A stretch of DNA of 64,000 bases from Aldrovandia affinis (Eukaryota; Chordata; Actinopteri; Notacanthiformes; Halosauridae). Every line of letters begins with the position of its first letter. Position 1 is the first letter of the stretch. Below are positions 37,042 to 48,879 of the stretch, piece by piece. The stretch covers positions 1,696,501 to 1,760,500 of the forward strand of contig JAINUG010000179.1 in NCBI GenBank assembly GCA_029706075.1, in the 5' to 3' direction. The notes under the pieces are model-generated. The model was given only the letters and a program-made list of their open reading frames with translations, did not search any database and was not told the origin of the DNA. The translations under genes were made by a program, and so were the position numbers.

Positions 37042-37125
37042 AGTCCCCTTACTTCACTGCTGAGCCCAGGAGGAAAACAATGGGAGAGGTGGAGAAAACC
37101 ATGGACATCCAGTGTCAGGCGAGAG
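37042..37125 (+). CDS. sdk1: sdk1 exon: first half of Ig4
   Basis: This 84-nt exon is too short for an ORF scan. The translation, counting the split Glu codon, is ESPYFTAEPRRKTMGEVEKT then MDIQCQARG, with the Ig4 B-strand cysteine in IQCQA. The acceptor TCATGGCAG ends at 37041; the donor is GTGAGT at 37126. Both borders are phase 1 and the length is a multiple of three, so skipping would keep frame but destroy Ig4. An 11.2-kb intron holding the LINE and the young LTR element precedes it. Confidence 0.93.
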
Positions 37126-39122
37126 GTGAGTGGTTTGCCATATGCAAACCCGTATTGACGTCTTGTCATTAAACTTTGGAGTTGAGATTATATTATTGCA
37201 TTATTCATCAGGCTGGCAGACTCCATTCTCTAGGGCAGGTTGTTGCCCTTACAATCTTGCATGTTAAAGGATTGGTAAAGGATTTATACAGGCCATCTGT
37301 AGTAAAGTACTTTGGTCAGTGGAATTGATTGGGCTCCTTCTCCAGCATGGACAGTGACTGCCAGGCTATGAAAGTCCAAATTTAATTTAACAGCATTAAG
37401 TGCAAATTAAGTGCTTAATTTTAAACTTTGAGTAATATGTTTGAGCAAGTCCTACTTTTATGTTTCTTGAACAACGTTTTTGTTAATCTCAGCAACTGAT
37501 AGAGCTGTGAAAGAAATTTAAAAAGTGCTCTGATTCAGTTCAGGACAAACCACATTGCAGCCAGTTTAATATAGGGCTATGCTTAGACTGTGGCACTATA
37601 ATATCTATACTACTCTAGAATAATAGTCACATAAGGAAGTTGCAGTACCGCGTTCGTCATCGTTCGTGCATTATTAATTGTTACCTATGTGTTGAGTTGT
37701 GTTAAAGGGAGTTTTTGTTCATGTTGGAGCTCAGCCATTGTCATTATGTGGAAAAAATGGAAGAAAAATTATCTTGGATTGCTGCCAAAACAGATACTGC
37801 CGGGGTTCTTTTGAACACTTCTAATAATGCCAGTGTGTTGTGTCAGCTCTGTGGTGGAACAAGACTAATGATATTCTTCAATGGGCTCAAATCTTGCTCA
37901 ACAGCAAATTTGTGGAAGAAAAAAAGCCAGAGCATCCACGCGTGATGGTCCGAGAAAACTAAAACCACAAACTCAGCTCCCAGATTCTCAGGAGTTTCAA
38001 AATGGAGTCAGTCTATTGCCTTCTTCATGAACTGTTGCCAGCAAAGCCCCCATATTGCTTTTCTTATTACATTTGTCATTTCCTTTGGAAACCCCACCTT
38101 TTTTCTTTGTGTGATTTTAAATCTTAAATCACTTGTGAAGAGCTTATTATTCATACAGTGTTCAGTTTGGGAAGTCTCAGTACAGTATGTTGGAGGATTT
38201 CGTTTTTTTGATTGCTTTGCATTGAGTGGAGCTTGATGTGTACTTTAACCACTGGTGAGCTGAAGGGAATTCAGAACGAATGAGTGTGAATAATGAAATC
38301 GCTTTGCCTTCTTGTAAGGATTGTAGCAGCAAGTGCTGCTTTTCTGTCTTGCTCTTACAATAATTCCTCAAGAGTTGACATGTCTGCCTGCCATTGTTTG
38401 CTCAGCTAGGAGGGTAGTACCAGATGGGTTATATGAGAACAATAGAGTTGCTCCTGCAGACTTCTGTGTTGCTTTGGGTACAGTAGAAGGCACCCAGAGC
38501 TGCTCACTCTCTATTATTCCCCCCAAAATAAAATGCATAATGACATATTGAGATGTGTTTGCGATTGTGATTTTCCTTGACGTGATTCATATTTACAGGA
38601 CATTTATGCAAATTGCAGACTGAAAAACATAATACGCATGAATATTCATAAAGGGGCTTGGTTGGTAGTGCATGTACATTTAATTTACTGACACTGAATC
38701 CCGAATACTGAGCAATATCTAGATCTAGGGTAAGGTTACCATGCAGGCACCAGTTTTGGTATCTAGTTCACTAGTTACAGTGTTTAAAATCAGGGCATTT
38801 TCAAGTGTACCGAGTACATATTTGTGTACCTAGCTAATTAGCTAGGTTGTGCTTCATACCAACTATTGCCTCAATAATGATATAGCATGTCAGCATTCGA
38901 TAGCTAGCAATCTTAGTTAGATAGCCAGAGAGCAAGCAATCTGTCTCCACAGTAACAAGATAATGTAGTTGCTAACTATTAAATACTAGCATTGGGTCGA
39001 TAATTGAATTTTGTATAATCTTTTTTTTCACAATTGCATACTAAGCAAAATACTTGCTTTTAAGATCACAGACATATTTGAAATGCTCTTGAAACAGAGC
39101 TTTACTAATTTCTCTGATCCCT
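37126..39122. other. intronic DNA, nothing recognised
   Basis: AT-rich with no exon, transposase or structured repeat that I could support. Confidence 0.5.
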
Positions 39123-39130
39123 GTTGAAAT

Positions 39131-40273
39131 TAGGGCTGACCCCATTTAGTCGACCGGTCGATTGTTTGGTTGATGGGTTGTTGGTCGACCGAGATTTGTT
39201 TTGGTCGGGCAGTCGCGTGAATTAAAATGTAAAAAGTAAAAAATTCTCCACGCAGCATGAGACACCTAGATTCGCGCCACAGTTCGGCGCGCTTGTCAGT
39301 AGGATAATTAATTCTGGATGCTGCGTGTATGGCAGTGACAGTCCTTCACTCTTAACATAGCTAGGCCTATATATGTTCTCTTTAAATTATATCAGGCAGT
39401 GAAGGTAATAGTAATGTTGTGAATAATTCTGGAAAACTAATAAAAGTAACATTTTATAATAAATGTGTTTTGCTAATTGTATGGTTTATGTATTTATAAC
39501 TAACATGCGTAACACCCCCTTTCATGTAGCCTATATTGTATCCTTCTTGTTTTAGGCATGCGAATGTGCATTTAGCAGACGCTCTTATCCAGAGCGACTT
39601 ACAAGATGTGCATTAATACATGGTAAGAACAATCATAGATCGCGCAAGAGATTGCAGTGCAGTAATGCAAATGTGGACAAGCTAGTGTTCCTGTGCCATA
39701 ACATGAAACGACTGGGGAAGTAGGCCATCGGATGGTCTCCGACTTGAGTAAATTATTTTCGATAGGCTATAGCCACTTTATGTTCAGCTTTAAGCTACAA
39801 TTTAAGACATTAGGCTATGTGTGATCATTCGTTTGTTAGCCTATTTTTTTGCAAAATATATTTTAAACCCCAATGAGACCAACCTGGTTAATTAAATAAA
39901 ACATAGCCTACGCATTAGAATGTGTTATGGTTGTGGTCAAATAAAAGCATCAGCATCAGCATATTATGTGGCCATATCGCAACTTCATAAGCGAAACGGC
40001 AGAATCTGTAAGGGCAGCATGAGCTCAGAACGGATACGTTTTTTTTTTTTTCAGGTAATCTTGAACTCCGGCTCCATAAAGTCATTAGCCTATTGTTACT
40101 CATTTGTGTCATTCACTTGAGAAAGTTATAAAACATGAGACAAGCGCAGTGTGCATATAGTTGTATTTATTAAAACAAATAGGGTGTGTCATATAGAAAA
40201 AACTTTTCCACCAATCGAAAAAAACGGATGAGTGTTAGTCGACCAAGATTTGCTTTAGTCGGGGACAGCCCTA
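39131..40273. mobile_element. non-autonomous hAT element with perfect 8-bp duplication
   Basis: The ends TAGGGCTGACCCC and GGGGACAGCCCTA are inverted (one mismatch). GTTGAAAT flanks both sides (39123-39130, 40274-40281). TTTAGTCGACC-type motifs recur near both ends. A SINE fragment GCATTTAGCAGACGCTCTT sits at about 39569. No transposase is left. Confidence 0.88.
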
Positions 40274-40857
40274 GTTGAAATAAATGAAAATGTGCTTTGA
40301 GAATGAGGAAAGTAGAAAAATAGAAAAGGTAGGCCTAGTTTAGCCTGACAGTTCAAATTGTCACCTCACTGTTCTCTAAAACTAGAAGAGAAAATGTAAT
40401 CAAATTATCAACCTCTATAGAACTGGTCTTTCACCAGATCAGTGGATCAATGGAGGGATGGATCTGCATGAGTTGACTTCATCATTTGCACTTTGATTGG
40501 AGATCCCCCATGCTTGACGTTGGCTCTGCTGACTGATTGCTCAAAGGATGACCCGTAGTGGGCTGGTAGCAGGGTTTTGTGGAATCTGGTAATGACTCCC
40601 TTTCACAAATTCACAATTTCTACGTTTTCAATCCCTTTCTTCATCACTTAAAGTGAGGGCACATTTTTAATGGTATGTTTAAGTTCCTTGATCATAGGAT
40701 GCTCAGGGCCAGATTTACTAAAGGAGTGCTCTTCAACACATAAGCAGTCGCTACTAGGTCGCAATATCTACATCAGATTTACTAAGCGGTCGCAAGGGGT
40801 AAAATTGCTATTAGGATGACATTTCGGAGGTTAATGCACTGCGACTTTCCTTTAGAT

Positions 40858-41099
40858 CAGGGGTTTTCAACTGATTGTGACCCAGGGATCACCACCATTA
40901 TTCTTCAGGTATGCCAGTGTGGAAAATCCACATGTAGTTGCAAAAGGTAAAAGACACTTTACTGCTTTTGCTGTAAGCTCTGGAAATTCTGCCTGACAAC
41001 CCTACATTATTACATTGAACAAACTACATTATTGAATGCATTGTCAGGGACCCCCTGCAATACCTTCAAGGGCCGCAGACCACTGGTTGAAAACCCCTG
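40858..41099. mobile_element. hAT MITE, 242 bp, nested
   Basis: Inverted ends CAGGGGTTTTCAAC and GTTGAAAACCCCTG with perfect flanking CTTTAGAT (40850-40857, 41100-41107). Confidence 0.9.
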
Positions 41100-41280
41100 C
41101 TTTAGATGAATAGGTTAAATCTCTTCTTGCATATGTATACATGGGGTGAATGCACCAGAACAGGGTGGAGATTTAGTAAATTAGGCTGATTAAACATTCT
41201 GTCTGATATACTAACGCATGCCTTAATTGCGAATTCTCCTTTTTACATGGGAATTTTAAGAACTTGAAACCAGGCAGTAT

Positions 41281-41611
41281 TTTTTTTATATTTCAGATTT
41301 GTCCCCTGTTTTTCTCCCAATTTGGTGGCCAATTGTACCCTCTATTTCTTCAATTCACCCTCCCCCATGAGCCCACCGCTCCTCTCTATGGGACAAGCTA
41401 ATACCCCGAGGCCGGCAATGATCCGCCTCCTCCGAGATGGAATTCGCCCAGGGATGGCCTCTGCGCTTCTCGGCGAACTCATGCCAGCTCTCCCCCCCCC
41501 CCTTCCCCTGTGGCAGACAGCCAATCGCCGCCCCTGAATGGGGCTCCCATCTCTGGCAGTGGGCAACCTGCACTCCGGGGAGTGCTTTTACCGTTACACC
41601 ACCCGAGGCCC
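41281..41611 (-). mobile_element. tRNA-derived SINE, minus strand, nested
   Basis: A 12-bp direct repeat ACCAGGCAGTAT flanks it (41269-41280, 41612-41623). The minus strand starts GGGCCTCGGGTGGTGTAACG, a tRNA-like head, and ends in the shared AAATTGGGAGAAAAACAGGG tail. Confidence 0.85.
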
Positions 41612-41815
41612 ACCAGGCAGTATATTATGAGTGCTGATATCACCTAGGTAAAACTATTTCCGTTTTGTATTGTGCTTTCCGAGGTTCTTGTCACTGTCCC
41701 AGCGATGAAAAACAAATCATGATGAATGTTGTTTCAAAGTACCCTGGCTCATGTCACAACAGCTTTGTTTTCAGGAATACCTGTACCTAAAGACAGCCAA
41801 GTCAGAATTTTAAAT

Positions 41816-42034
41816 ATATTTACATTTAAATTACATTTTAGGCATTTAGAAGATGCTCTTATCCAGAGCGACTTACACAGTTTACATTTCCTTACGTACA
41901 ATCCATTTATACAGCTGGAGTTTTTGCTGAAGCAATTCAGGTTAAGTACCTTGCTCAAGGGTAAAACATAAGTACCCCACCTGGGAATTGAACCTCCAAC
42001 CTCTGAGTTACAGCTCCCTAACCATTACACTGCT
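41816..42034 (-). mobile_element. tRNA-derived SINE, minus strand
   Basis: The minus strand starts AGCAGTGTAATGGTTAGGGA and has box B GGAGGTTCAATTCCCAGGTG. It ends in AAATGCCTAAAATGTAATTT. It is the same family as 54829-55008. Confidence 0.72.
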
Positions 42035-42819
42035 ATTTTTTTATATAGCATACATATTATTTATTATTATCATGAGCTAGCTGTCTTGTCAGTACAAGAA
42101 CGCAGTTCAGAAATGATAACTTATTGTGCATATGCGGTCAGGATGGTATAGAATGAATCATGAATACAGTTTTACTTTCAGATGCTCTGTGGTCTTCTCC
42201 CATCACAAGTTTATCCATATATTTTCTTTATTCTTATTGTAATATTCTTTCCTCAGTTGGACCACCGCCGGTGTCTTTTTCCCACATTATGTTGTAGGAA
42301 GGTTTTTCTTTTGGACGCCACATCATGTCATATTTTCTTTACATCATCTGCTGTTCATTTTGTTATGCCTAATGAATACTTTTTTTTGTGATGTCACTTC
42401 ACATTTCTTTCTTCTCCATTGGTGTTGTTTTCCTATGTTGTAATACGGCGTTGTGACATTGTGTCATTGACCAATACCTCTATTTCCTGATCTGTAAATG
42501 TAAGTATTTTTTTGTCATTGTTCTCTTGCTACTTGTACCTGGTTGCTGCGTATCCATTTCTTGGCGTGATCTGGACATGAGAGCGTATCATGTTGTTTCG
42601 GACCCTTTTTATGGGTGTATCCTACTGCAAATTGCGAATGAGGGTGTTTCATTTATTTGATTGCATAATTAGAACCAGTCTTAGTAAATTGGTTGTTAAT
42701 GCCTTGATATTTGCGACCACAAAATAGCCGCAACAAAATAGCGACCATTTTTGTGCTGCGACCATCTTAGTAAATCTAGCCCTTAGTCTCTTGAGGAGAG
42801 AGCAGGCCATCATGGTAGG

Positions 42820-43930
42820 TCAGCACAGGTTGAAGAGAAGAACCGGTAAAGTAAAGGTGTCTGTGAACTTTGCAAGGGGCATCAGGGCACTATCAGAATC
42901 CTCAAGTGTTGTCAGGCATCTTTCAGAAGGCATGAGATTCCAGAGGTTTTGTTCTTTGGAAAAACAGCTGTCACCGTCTAATTCACTAGTCATCATCATC
43001 TTCCTACCCATGTCTGCTGTGGATCCCCAGCGAGTGCATGTGGCAATAAAAATACAAGAAAAATACATTCTGTTCCACATCGATTGTTTTATTATCAGAT
43101 ACTAAACAATGGATTTAGCCTTATTATCTATCCACAAATATGTTTCTAGGACTGTTTAAGTAGGCTACATTATTTATTAGCATTTTAATAAACACAAACT
43201 TTACCTATAGCTAAAGAATGAACGTAGCCAGCAATCCATTGTTTTCCACATTGTTATTTTACCATTTTAATAAACACTAGTGTTACATTCACAAATGGTT
43301 TTAGGTATGATATCAAAATAATAAGATATGCACTCACATGGATCAGTTTGGGTTGGGGTAATTCAGTCAATTTGTCATTGGACAAGTTCAGTCCTTTTTC
43401 TGATTCGGCTGAAAGCATACCTGGCTCTCCGACAGTTCCTAACAGTCCAATGTGCGCTGTCGATATTCATTCCCTTATTGACTGAAAGATCCAGGTTTTT
43501 TTCCAAAGCAACATAGTCATTGTAATTCTGTAAATCCAGTATTTCAAAAGCATGTTTGTTTTTTGAGGCATTGTCTATGGTTCCGATAACAAATTTATCT
43601 CACTGTAAACCCCACTCCACGAGTAGATCTCACTTACCTTGAGCAATATGTTCTCCCGTGTGATCCTCGGAGAAGGAAAATGCTCTAGTAGTAAGCTTGC
43701 AGTTCCCACTCCGTGTTAATGTAGTGAACCATCAACCTTACATAACTGTCTAGTGTCCTTAAGCTCCACATATCAGTTGTGAAGGAAAAATGGTCAGCCT
43801 TTAGTTTGACCATACCCTTAGTTTTGTGGTATAAATCCTGCATCACTCGGTCAGCAAAAATTGACTGCCTGGAACTGAATATCTAGGATTTAGTGTTTCC
43901 ACCATTTTCCAAAACCCCTTTTTCACCACA
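42820..43930 (-). pseudogene. decayed hAT (ZBED-like) transposase
   Basis: On the minus strand, about 43690-43870 reads RQSIFADRVMQDLYHKTKG and DHFSFTTDMWSLRTLDSY with LMVHYINTEWELQAYY, the TTDxWS segment containing a catalytic Asp of hAT transposases. After a stop and frameshift it continues FSEDHTGEHIAQ (about 43635-43675). Further on, NLWNLMPSERCLTTLEDSDS and ALMPLAKFTDTF (about 42850-42960) fit the later helical region. Several stops and frame breaks make it a dead copy. No terminal repeats were paired with it. Confidence 0.7.
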
Positions 43931-45694
43931 CTATGCAGTGGCAGCATGTCTTTACCCAACCAGCAACCAAACACTAAGGGTTTCTTTCTTCTGTAAACAC
44001 CCCACTAAGGTAACCTGGGCTGTCCGTAGGCTAACATTGTCCCCTGAGGTTTTTGTCTTTAGGCTCATGGCCATACTGAACAGGGTGATGGTTATGTAAA
44101 TAGCTTAATAAATTAGTTTTTTTGTTTCAAGTGCACTGCTTCCAAACACAAACGGCAAATTGGATTTGCTAAATTTATATATTTTTGTGCAACAAGTTAT
44201 ACTTAATTAGTTGTCTCCACCATGATTAGTGTGTCTCATGAAGAAGATTATTTTTGTTGATTCTGGTTGAAAGTCATGTAGCCCATCAAAACAATGAATA
44301 AAAATACATTTTAAAATGATCTAATTGTTAAATTAACCATATTTCTTCTTATTGTTACACTGTTTACTAAGTAAATTCCATTAATCCAATAATTGTAAAA
44401 AACAATTACGTAAAAAACATTGTGTTTATTGTGGGATGCGTTTGTCATGACAATAATGCATCTTTATTGATTATTGTACCACCACTATCGAATACAGAGA
44501 ATGTTAAACGGATTTCTTTCTTGATGTTTTGTTTTGCTGCAAGAATAATATTTTTCTGTTAGAATCAGTTGTGATACCTGTGAAATCTGTAGTACCAGGG
44601 CAAGTTAATGCTTCATATTACTCATATTAACACTTCATATTATATATTAACAATATATAATCAGTTTAAATCCATATGCATCATTGGCATTTATCATTTG
44701 AAATTAATTAGTAGGGGCTTTATTTGTCTCATTGAATAAAATACCAAGATTTGGCACACAGCTGGAAACATTTGTATCACCTACATTTACAGAAGACATA
44801 GACAGGACTTTTTCTGTGTCAAGGCATACTTTGCTCATTGTGTTTGCATAATGTGCTCATTTATTTGACTGAAAACATATTTAACCTCAAAAAGCACGAG
44901 GCGTGTCAAAGAGACCAAGACAAACATTACAGTCAGAGAGACACGGCTCAGCATGTGTACAAATTGTCAGGAGAAATATTCTGCCGTCCCGTGTAGGGGC
45001 CAACCAGCTCACGGATGAATGGGAATTTGAGAGAAAATGTGGAATGTTTTGAAAAAATACGGCAGACAAAATGAATGTTGTCACAATTCTCAGTTGTTGC
45101 CGACTGGCATCTCTCCCCTTTCAGACCTAGAGTGGGGGAAGACAGATTTAAAGAAAACAAAAATGAAAATATAAAATTGTTCTGGAATACTAATGCGTTT
45201 CCTCAAACATGAAAGTCTCTGGATTGTCAAAGTGCTGTTTAAAAAAAAAGAGAAAAAGTGATGGATGAAAGAGATTGAGAGAGGTCAAAATGGATTCAGC
45301 TTTTTTTCAAAAATTATTTGTTCATCTTTTTTAGGTATGGTTCTTTGCGTCCTTGATTTCACATTGTTAGTTCGTATTTGTATTCATCCCTCTCCTGGTC
45401 CCTACTTTTTCCCCTCCTCACCACCTCCTCCTCCAACTCACATCTCCGGTTGCCATGTTGAGAGCTTAGGATCATAGGGTTCATAAATGTATTATTATCA
45501 TGGGAATGCTGTTTGTTGTGTGTCTTAGTGCTGTACACTAGATTTAACGCCTGAAATAATTTTTCAACATGTTAAAATTAGCATAGAGGTAATACAAAAA
45601 ATGCTGTGATATGGAACATGAACATTGTTAAAGCTTGATATCTCAAATCTGTACCTGCAGAAAAATGATCATTCAAAGTTCTGCATGTTTACAG
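43931..45694. other. intronic DNA before the second Ig4 exon
   Basis: AT-rich; no exon or clear element was seen apart from short TTCATATTA/TTAACA repeats near 44610-44655. Confidence 0.5.
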
Positions 45695-45889
45695 GAGTCC
45701 CCGCACCCAGGCTGGAATGGTATAAGGACTCGGTGCCACTACACAGGCTGAACAACCCCCGCTACAGGGTGATAGCCAGCATGGGCCTGCAGATCAGGAG
45801 GGTGCAGCCCAATGATGCTGGCATCTTCCAGTGCTTCGCCAGGAACTCAGCCGGAGAAATCCAAGTACACACTTACCTGGATGTCACAA
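45695..45889 (+). CDS. sdk1: sdk1 exon: second half of Ig4
   Basis: This 195-nt exon encodes GVPAPRLEWYKDSVPLHRLN, NPRYRVIASMGLQIRRV, then NDAGIFQCFARNSAGEIQ and TYLDVT. The core Trp (EWYKD) and F-strand Cys (GIFQCFARN) are present. The acceptor is TGTTTACAG at 45694; the donor is GTGAGT at 45890. Both ends are phase 1. A MITE begins only 12 bases inside the following intron, at 45901, leaving the donor consensus intact. Confidence 0.95.
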
Positions 45890-45900
45890 GTGAGTTTGGT

Positions 45901-46327
45901 AACACTTCCTATGAATAACTTTGTCATAATGCTTTATAAGCGTATTTATAATGCCTTATGAGCTATGCATAATGCCTTATAATGCTTGACATTGATGCTA
46001 ATAACTGCTCATAAACATCTATAACTATAGTTATATAGCATTATGAGAAAGCTGCTTAATGTCTTATGAAGAAAAGTGTTATAATGCCCTATATATCTCA
46101 TGTATATACTCATCAGGAAATTGTGAGGAATTGAATGCCAAATGCCCTTAAAATTTGAAAGAATATAACTTGCCTGATGAGCTTAATACCTAACGTCACC
46201 CTATCATAACCCAAATATGACACTACCTCATGTCTGTTTCAAGCATTATAAGGCACTATGCATAGCTCATAACTCATTGACAATATGCTTATAATGCATT
46301 ATGATGAGGGTATTCATAGGAAGTGTT
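45901..46327. mobile_element. MITE with 89-bp terminal inverted repeats
   Basis: The arms 45901-45989 and 46239-46327 are inverted; both start AACACTTCCTATGAATA and contain GAGCTATGCATA and GCCTTATAATGCTTGA. The interior has further TTATAATGC motifs. It starts 12 bases after an exon border. Confidence 0.85.
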
Positions 46328-47974
46328 CTATTTGAGTAAGTAAGTTCTATTTAAAACACAAATAAAAAGGCCTGGATTAAATCAACTTTTGTCCCTAAAC
46401 TTTTAATTAAATGCATGTTTTCATTTTGTATCTTCACCAATATTGTTTGCCAAATTCAACAATTCACAAAACTGTGTGTGTAGACAAAAAGTAGTAATAA
46501 TACTCAGAGAGTAATATCTTTTTCACAATATATACTTGTATACAGTATATACACAAACATTTTGGCAAGTTCAGTGATCATCAAATAAAGTAAACACTGA
46601 CATTTAAGTTAAGATAAATGTTGATTGATTTCAGGCTTTCAAGTCTTGTACCATGGGAGAAAGATATGCTAATTGTAATGTAAATTATAGGAACAATAAG
46701 AACAGAATAGTAACACAGCATGAAGCTGAAAGCTTACAAGAGTAATTGGCCTTAAGAGCAACACACTCATATCATATTAACATGCACATAGACCCTAATT
46801 ATGATGTATAAGAGCAACATTATGCTAGAATTCACTCAAGGTTTGGAGTGAGCACATCCTGTTTGGTCATCAATATGTAATGTACATATCAGACACACAT
46901 ATTCCAAGCAGAACATGCATGTATGCATGAAGCATATTTTCCTGTCATTAGAATTCCATTATTGAAAAATGGGAGTACAGACTATTACAAATATCCATGT
47001 GTCATGCAGTCTGCGTAGGCAAAGCACCAGTGAGACCCTTGTGCCTTGTTTATGCATACTGTATGCCGCAATGAAAAACGTATGAAATCAAATACATCAA
47101 ACACAAAATATATTGCACGTTTAAAATGGATGAATTGCTGCTATTCACTGTGAATTACTGTCATTTGTAGGCATGTATTGTAGAATGTATAAGTAAAAGA
47201 ATATGTATTTTTACAATGCACACAGAAATTCCATATGTGAAAGTAGCAATAATTGATAGATGGTTTTAGTATGTACCATATATTCTGAGGTATGTTATTA
47301 AAATATTGTAGCGTGAGACCTCGGCTCAGAGTGAAACATCTCGCTACCAGCTTTGTTTGACATGTTAAAGCGTGAACGGAAACATAGAAAACACGTCGCA
47401 CAGACAAACACAGTTGACAGGCTACCACACACAGTACGAGACACACTCATGGTTAGTTCCTAAATCTGCACACAAGAGGCAGGGGGAACAGACAAGGACC
47501 ACTTTGAACATGAGGACAGCAGCACAACACAACACAAACCCAATCCCCGTTACAATGTGTATTCCATATGAAGCAAATATTCAGTGCTTCAGTGGTTGTT
47601 GTTTTCAGGTCATTCTGTTCCCCTCTCAGTGCTGTAACCTGGTTAATCTCTTTTAAAATATATTCTGGATAATCACACTACCATTAGCCACACTGCAAAT
47701 GGAGCCATAATTGCCTTTATTTATCCTACCTTGAGTCCATGAAACTGTCATATCTGCAATGGACTGCCGATATCATGCGGATGCATAGCCACTCCTGACT
47801 GGAAGGCACTCTGTTTCTGGAGCCTAATACTCACACCGATTTCCGCATTCGCCTCCCACAGAGTGGGTCAGACTTTTCCATTAGGTGTACCAAAACAGCA
47901 GATCTTTCTTTTTGAAATGCAGATACCTAAGAATTCCTGTCCTGTTCCGTGGTCTTTGTTTTGAGGGCAGTATG
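46328..47974. other. intronic DNA, nothing recognised
   Basis: No exon or structured repeat supported on either strand. Confidence 0.5.
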
Positions 47975-48028
47975 CAGCTGTAGCGGATGAGCTCTGGTAC
48001 GTGAGCGTGAGACCCACCTCCGTTACAT

Positions 48029-48046
48029 TGGTGCCGTGACTCGGAT
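48029..48046 (+). other. primer-binding site, tRNA-His type (first copy)
   Basis: TGGTGCCGTGACTCGGAT is complementary over 18 nt to the 3' end of vertebrate tRNA-His including CCA, as I recall it. It starts one base after LTR1. Confidence 0.82.
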
Positions 48047-48359
48047 CATAGGACTGATGGTAATTGGTCGGGTCATGGTTGCTGCCGCAGGAGTTTCGAG
48101 GGGGAGAATGGAGCGGATGAGCTCTGGTACGTGAGCGTCCACTACAGAAAGTGACGTGGATAAGAGTGTGATTAGTTCCCAGAGTTAGGGACTTGAGTCT
48201 TTAGCTCAGTGAGCTAAATTGCTCTCTTGTCGCAGGAGTTTCGAGGGGAGAATGAGCGGATGATCTTCGTGAGCGTCCACTCAGAAAGTGACGTGGATAA
48301 GAGTGTGATTAGTTCCCGGAGTTAGGGACTTGAGTCAGGCAGAACCAACTCCGTTACAT

Positions 48360-48377
48360 TGGTGCCGTGACTCGGAT
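48360..48377 (+). other. primer-binding site, tRNA-His type (second copy)
   Basis: An identical 18-mer, one base after LTR3. Confidence 0.82.
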
Positions 48378-48762
48378 CATACGACTGATGGTAATTGGTC
48401 GGGTCATGGTTGCTGCCGCAGGAGTTTTGAGGGGGAGAATGTAGCGGATGAGCTCTGGTACGTGAGCGTCCGCTACAGAAAGTGACGTGGATAAGAGTGT
48501 GATTAGTTCCCGGAGTTAGGGACCTGAGTCTTTAGCTCAGCGAGCTAAATCGCTCTCTTGTCGCGGCGAGATCCCTCGGTTTGAAACTGGCTGCAGGCAG
48601 AACCAACTCCGTTACACAGCCCCCAGCAGAAAATGAAGAGTAATTATCCCCCCAAAGCCACAGTGAATGCCTGGCAAACCGTATCTCTATTGCTGAGATG
48701 CTTTGCCCTTTGGATGCTTTGAGCAGCGAGTGTCAGTGTGTGGTTGTTTGTGGGTTCTGCAG

Positions 48763-48879
48763 GTATGGCCCCTGTCTTATTCAGAGGCCCCTCTGACATC
48801 ACGGTGACCGACGGCACTGTGGCAACCTTCACCTGCGAGGTCTCCGGAGCGCCCAAACCCGCCATCACCTGGAGGAGAG
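48763..48879 (+). CDS. sdk1: sdk1 exon: first half of Ig5
   Basis: This 117-nt exon encodes (S)MAPVLFRGPSDITVTDGTVA, then TFTCEVSGAPKPAITWRRG. The Ig5 B-strand Cys and the Trp of AITWRR are visible. The acceptor GTTCTGCAG ends at 48762; the donor is GTATCT at 48880. Phases are 1 and 1. The TRIM-like array ends 146 bp upstream at 48616. The retained acceptor and full family match indicate that the exon is still usable. Confidence 0.95.

Larger units (their letters stand above)
40706..42782 (+). mobile_element. Harbinger-like element with three nested insertions
   Basis: The left end GGGCCAGATTTACTAA and right end TTAGTAAATCTAGCCC are inverted. Both ends carry ACTAAGCGGTCGC- or GCTGCGACC-type subterminal repeats. 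The body matches the fragment at 440-703. Insertions at 40858-41099, 41281-41611 and 41816-42034 inflate it to 2.1 kb. The 3-bp flanks TCA and TTA leave the superfamily assignment open. Confidence 0.6.
47979..48616 (+). mobile_element. tandem TRIM-like miniature LTR retrotransposon array
   Basis: The order is LTR1 (47979-48027), internal (48028-48108), LTR2 (48109-48233, truncated), a 19-bp internal remnant, LTR3 (48253-48358), internal (48359-48439) and LTR4 (48440-48616, full, 177 bp). LTR4 begins TGTAGCGGATGAG and ends CTCCGTTACA. Both internal units are 81 bp, start TTGGTGCCGTGACTCGGAT and end in the purine run GAGGGGGAGAA. The whole array is flanked by CAGC (47975-47978, 48617-48620). 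There is no coding capacity. LTR1 and LTR3 have clean internal deletions. Confidence 0.88.

Noticed and set aside
47979..48616. CRISPR-like or satellite array
   Set aside because: The repeats have LTR ends, primer sites, purine tracts and a target duplication, and the genome is eukaryotic.
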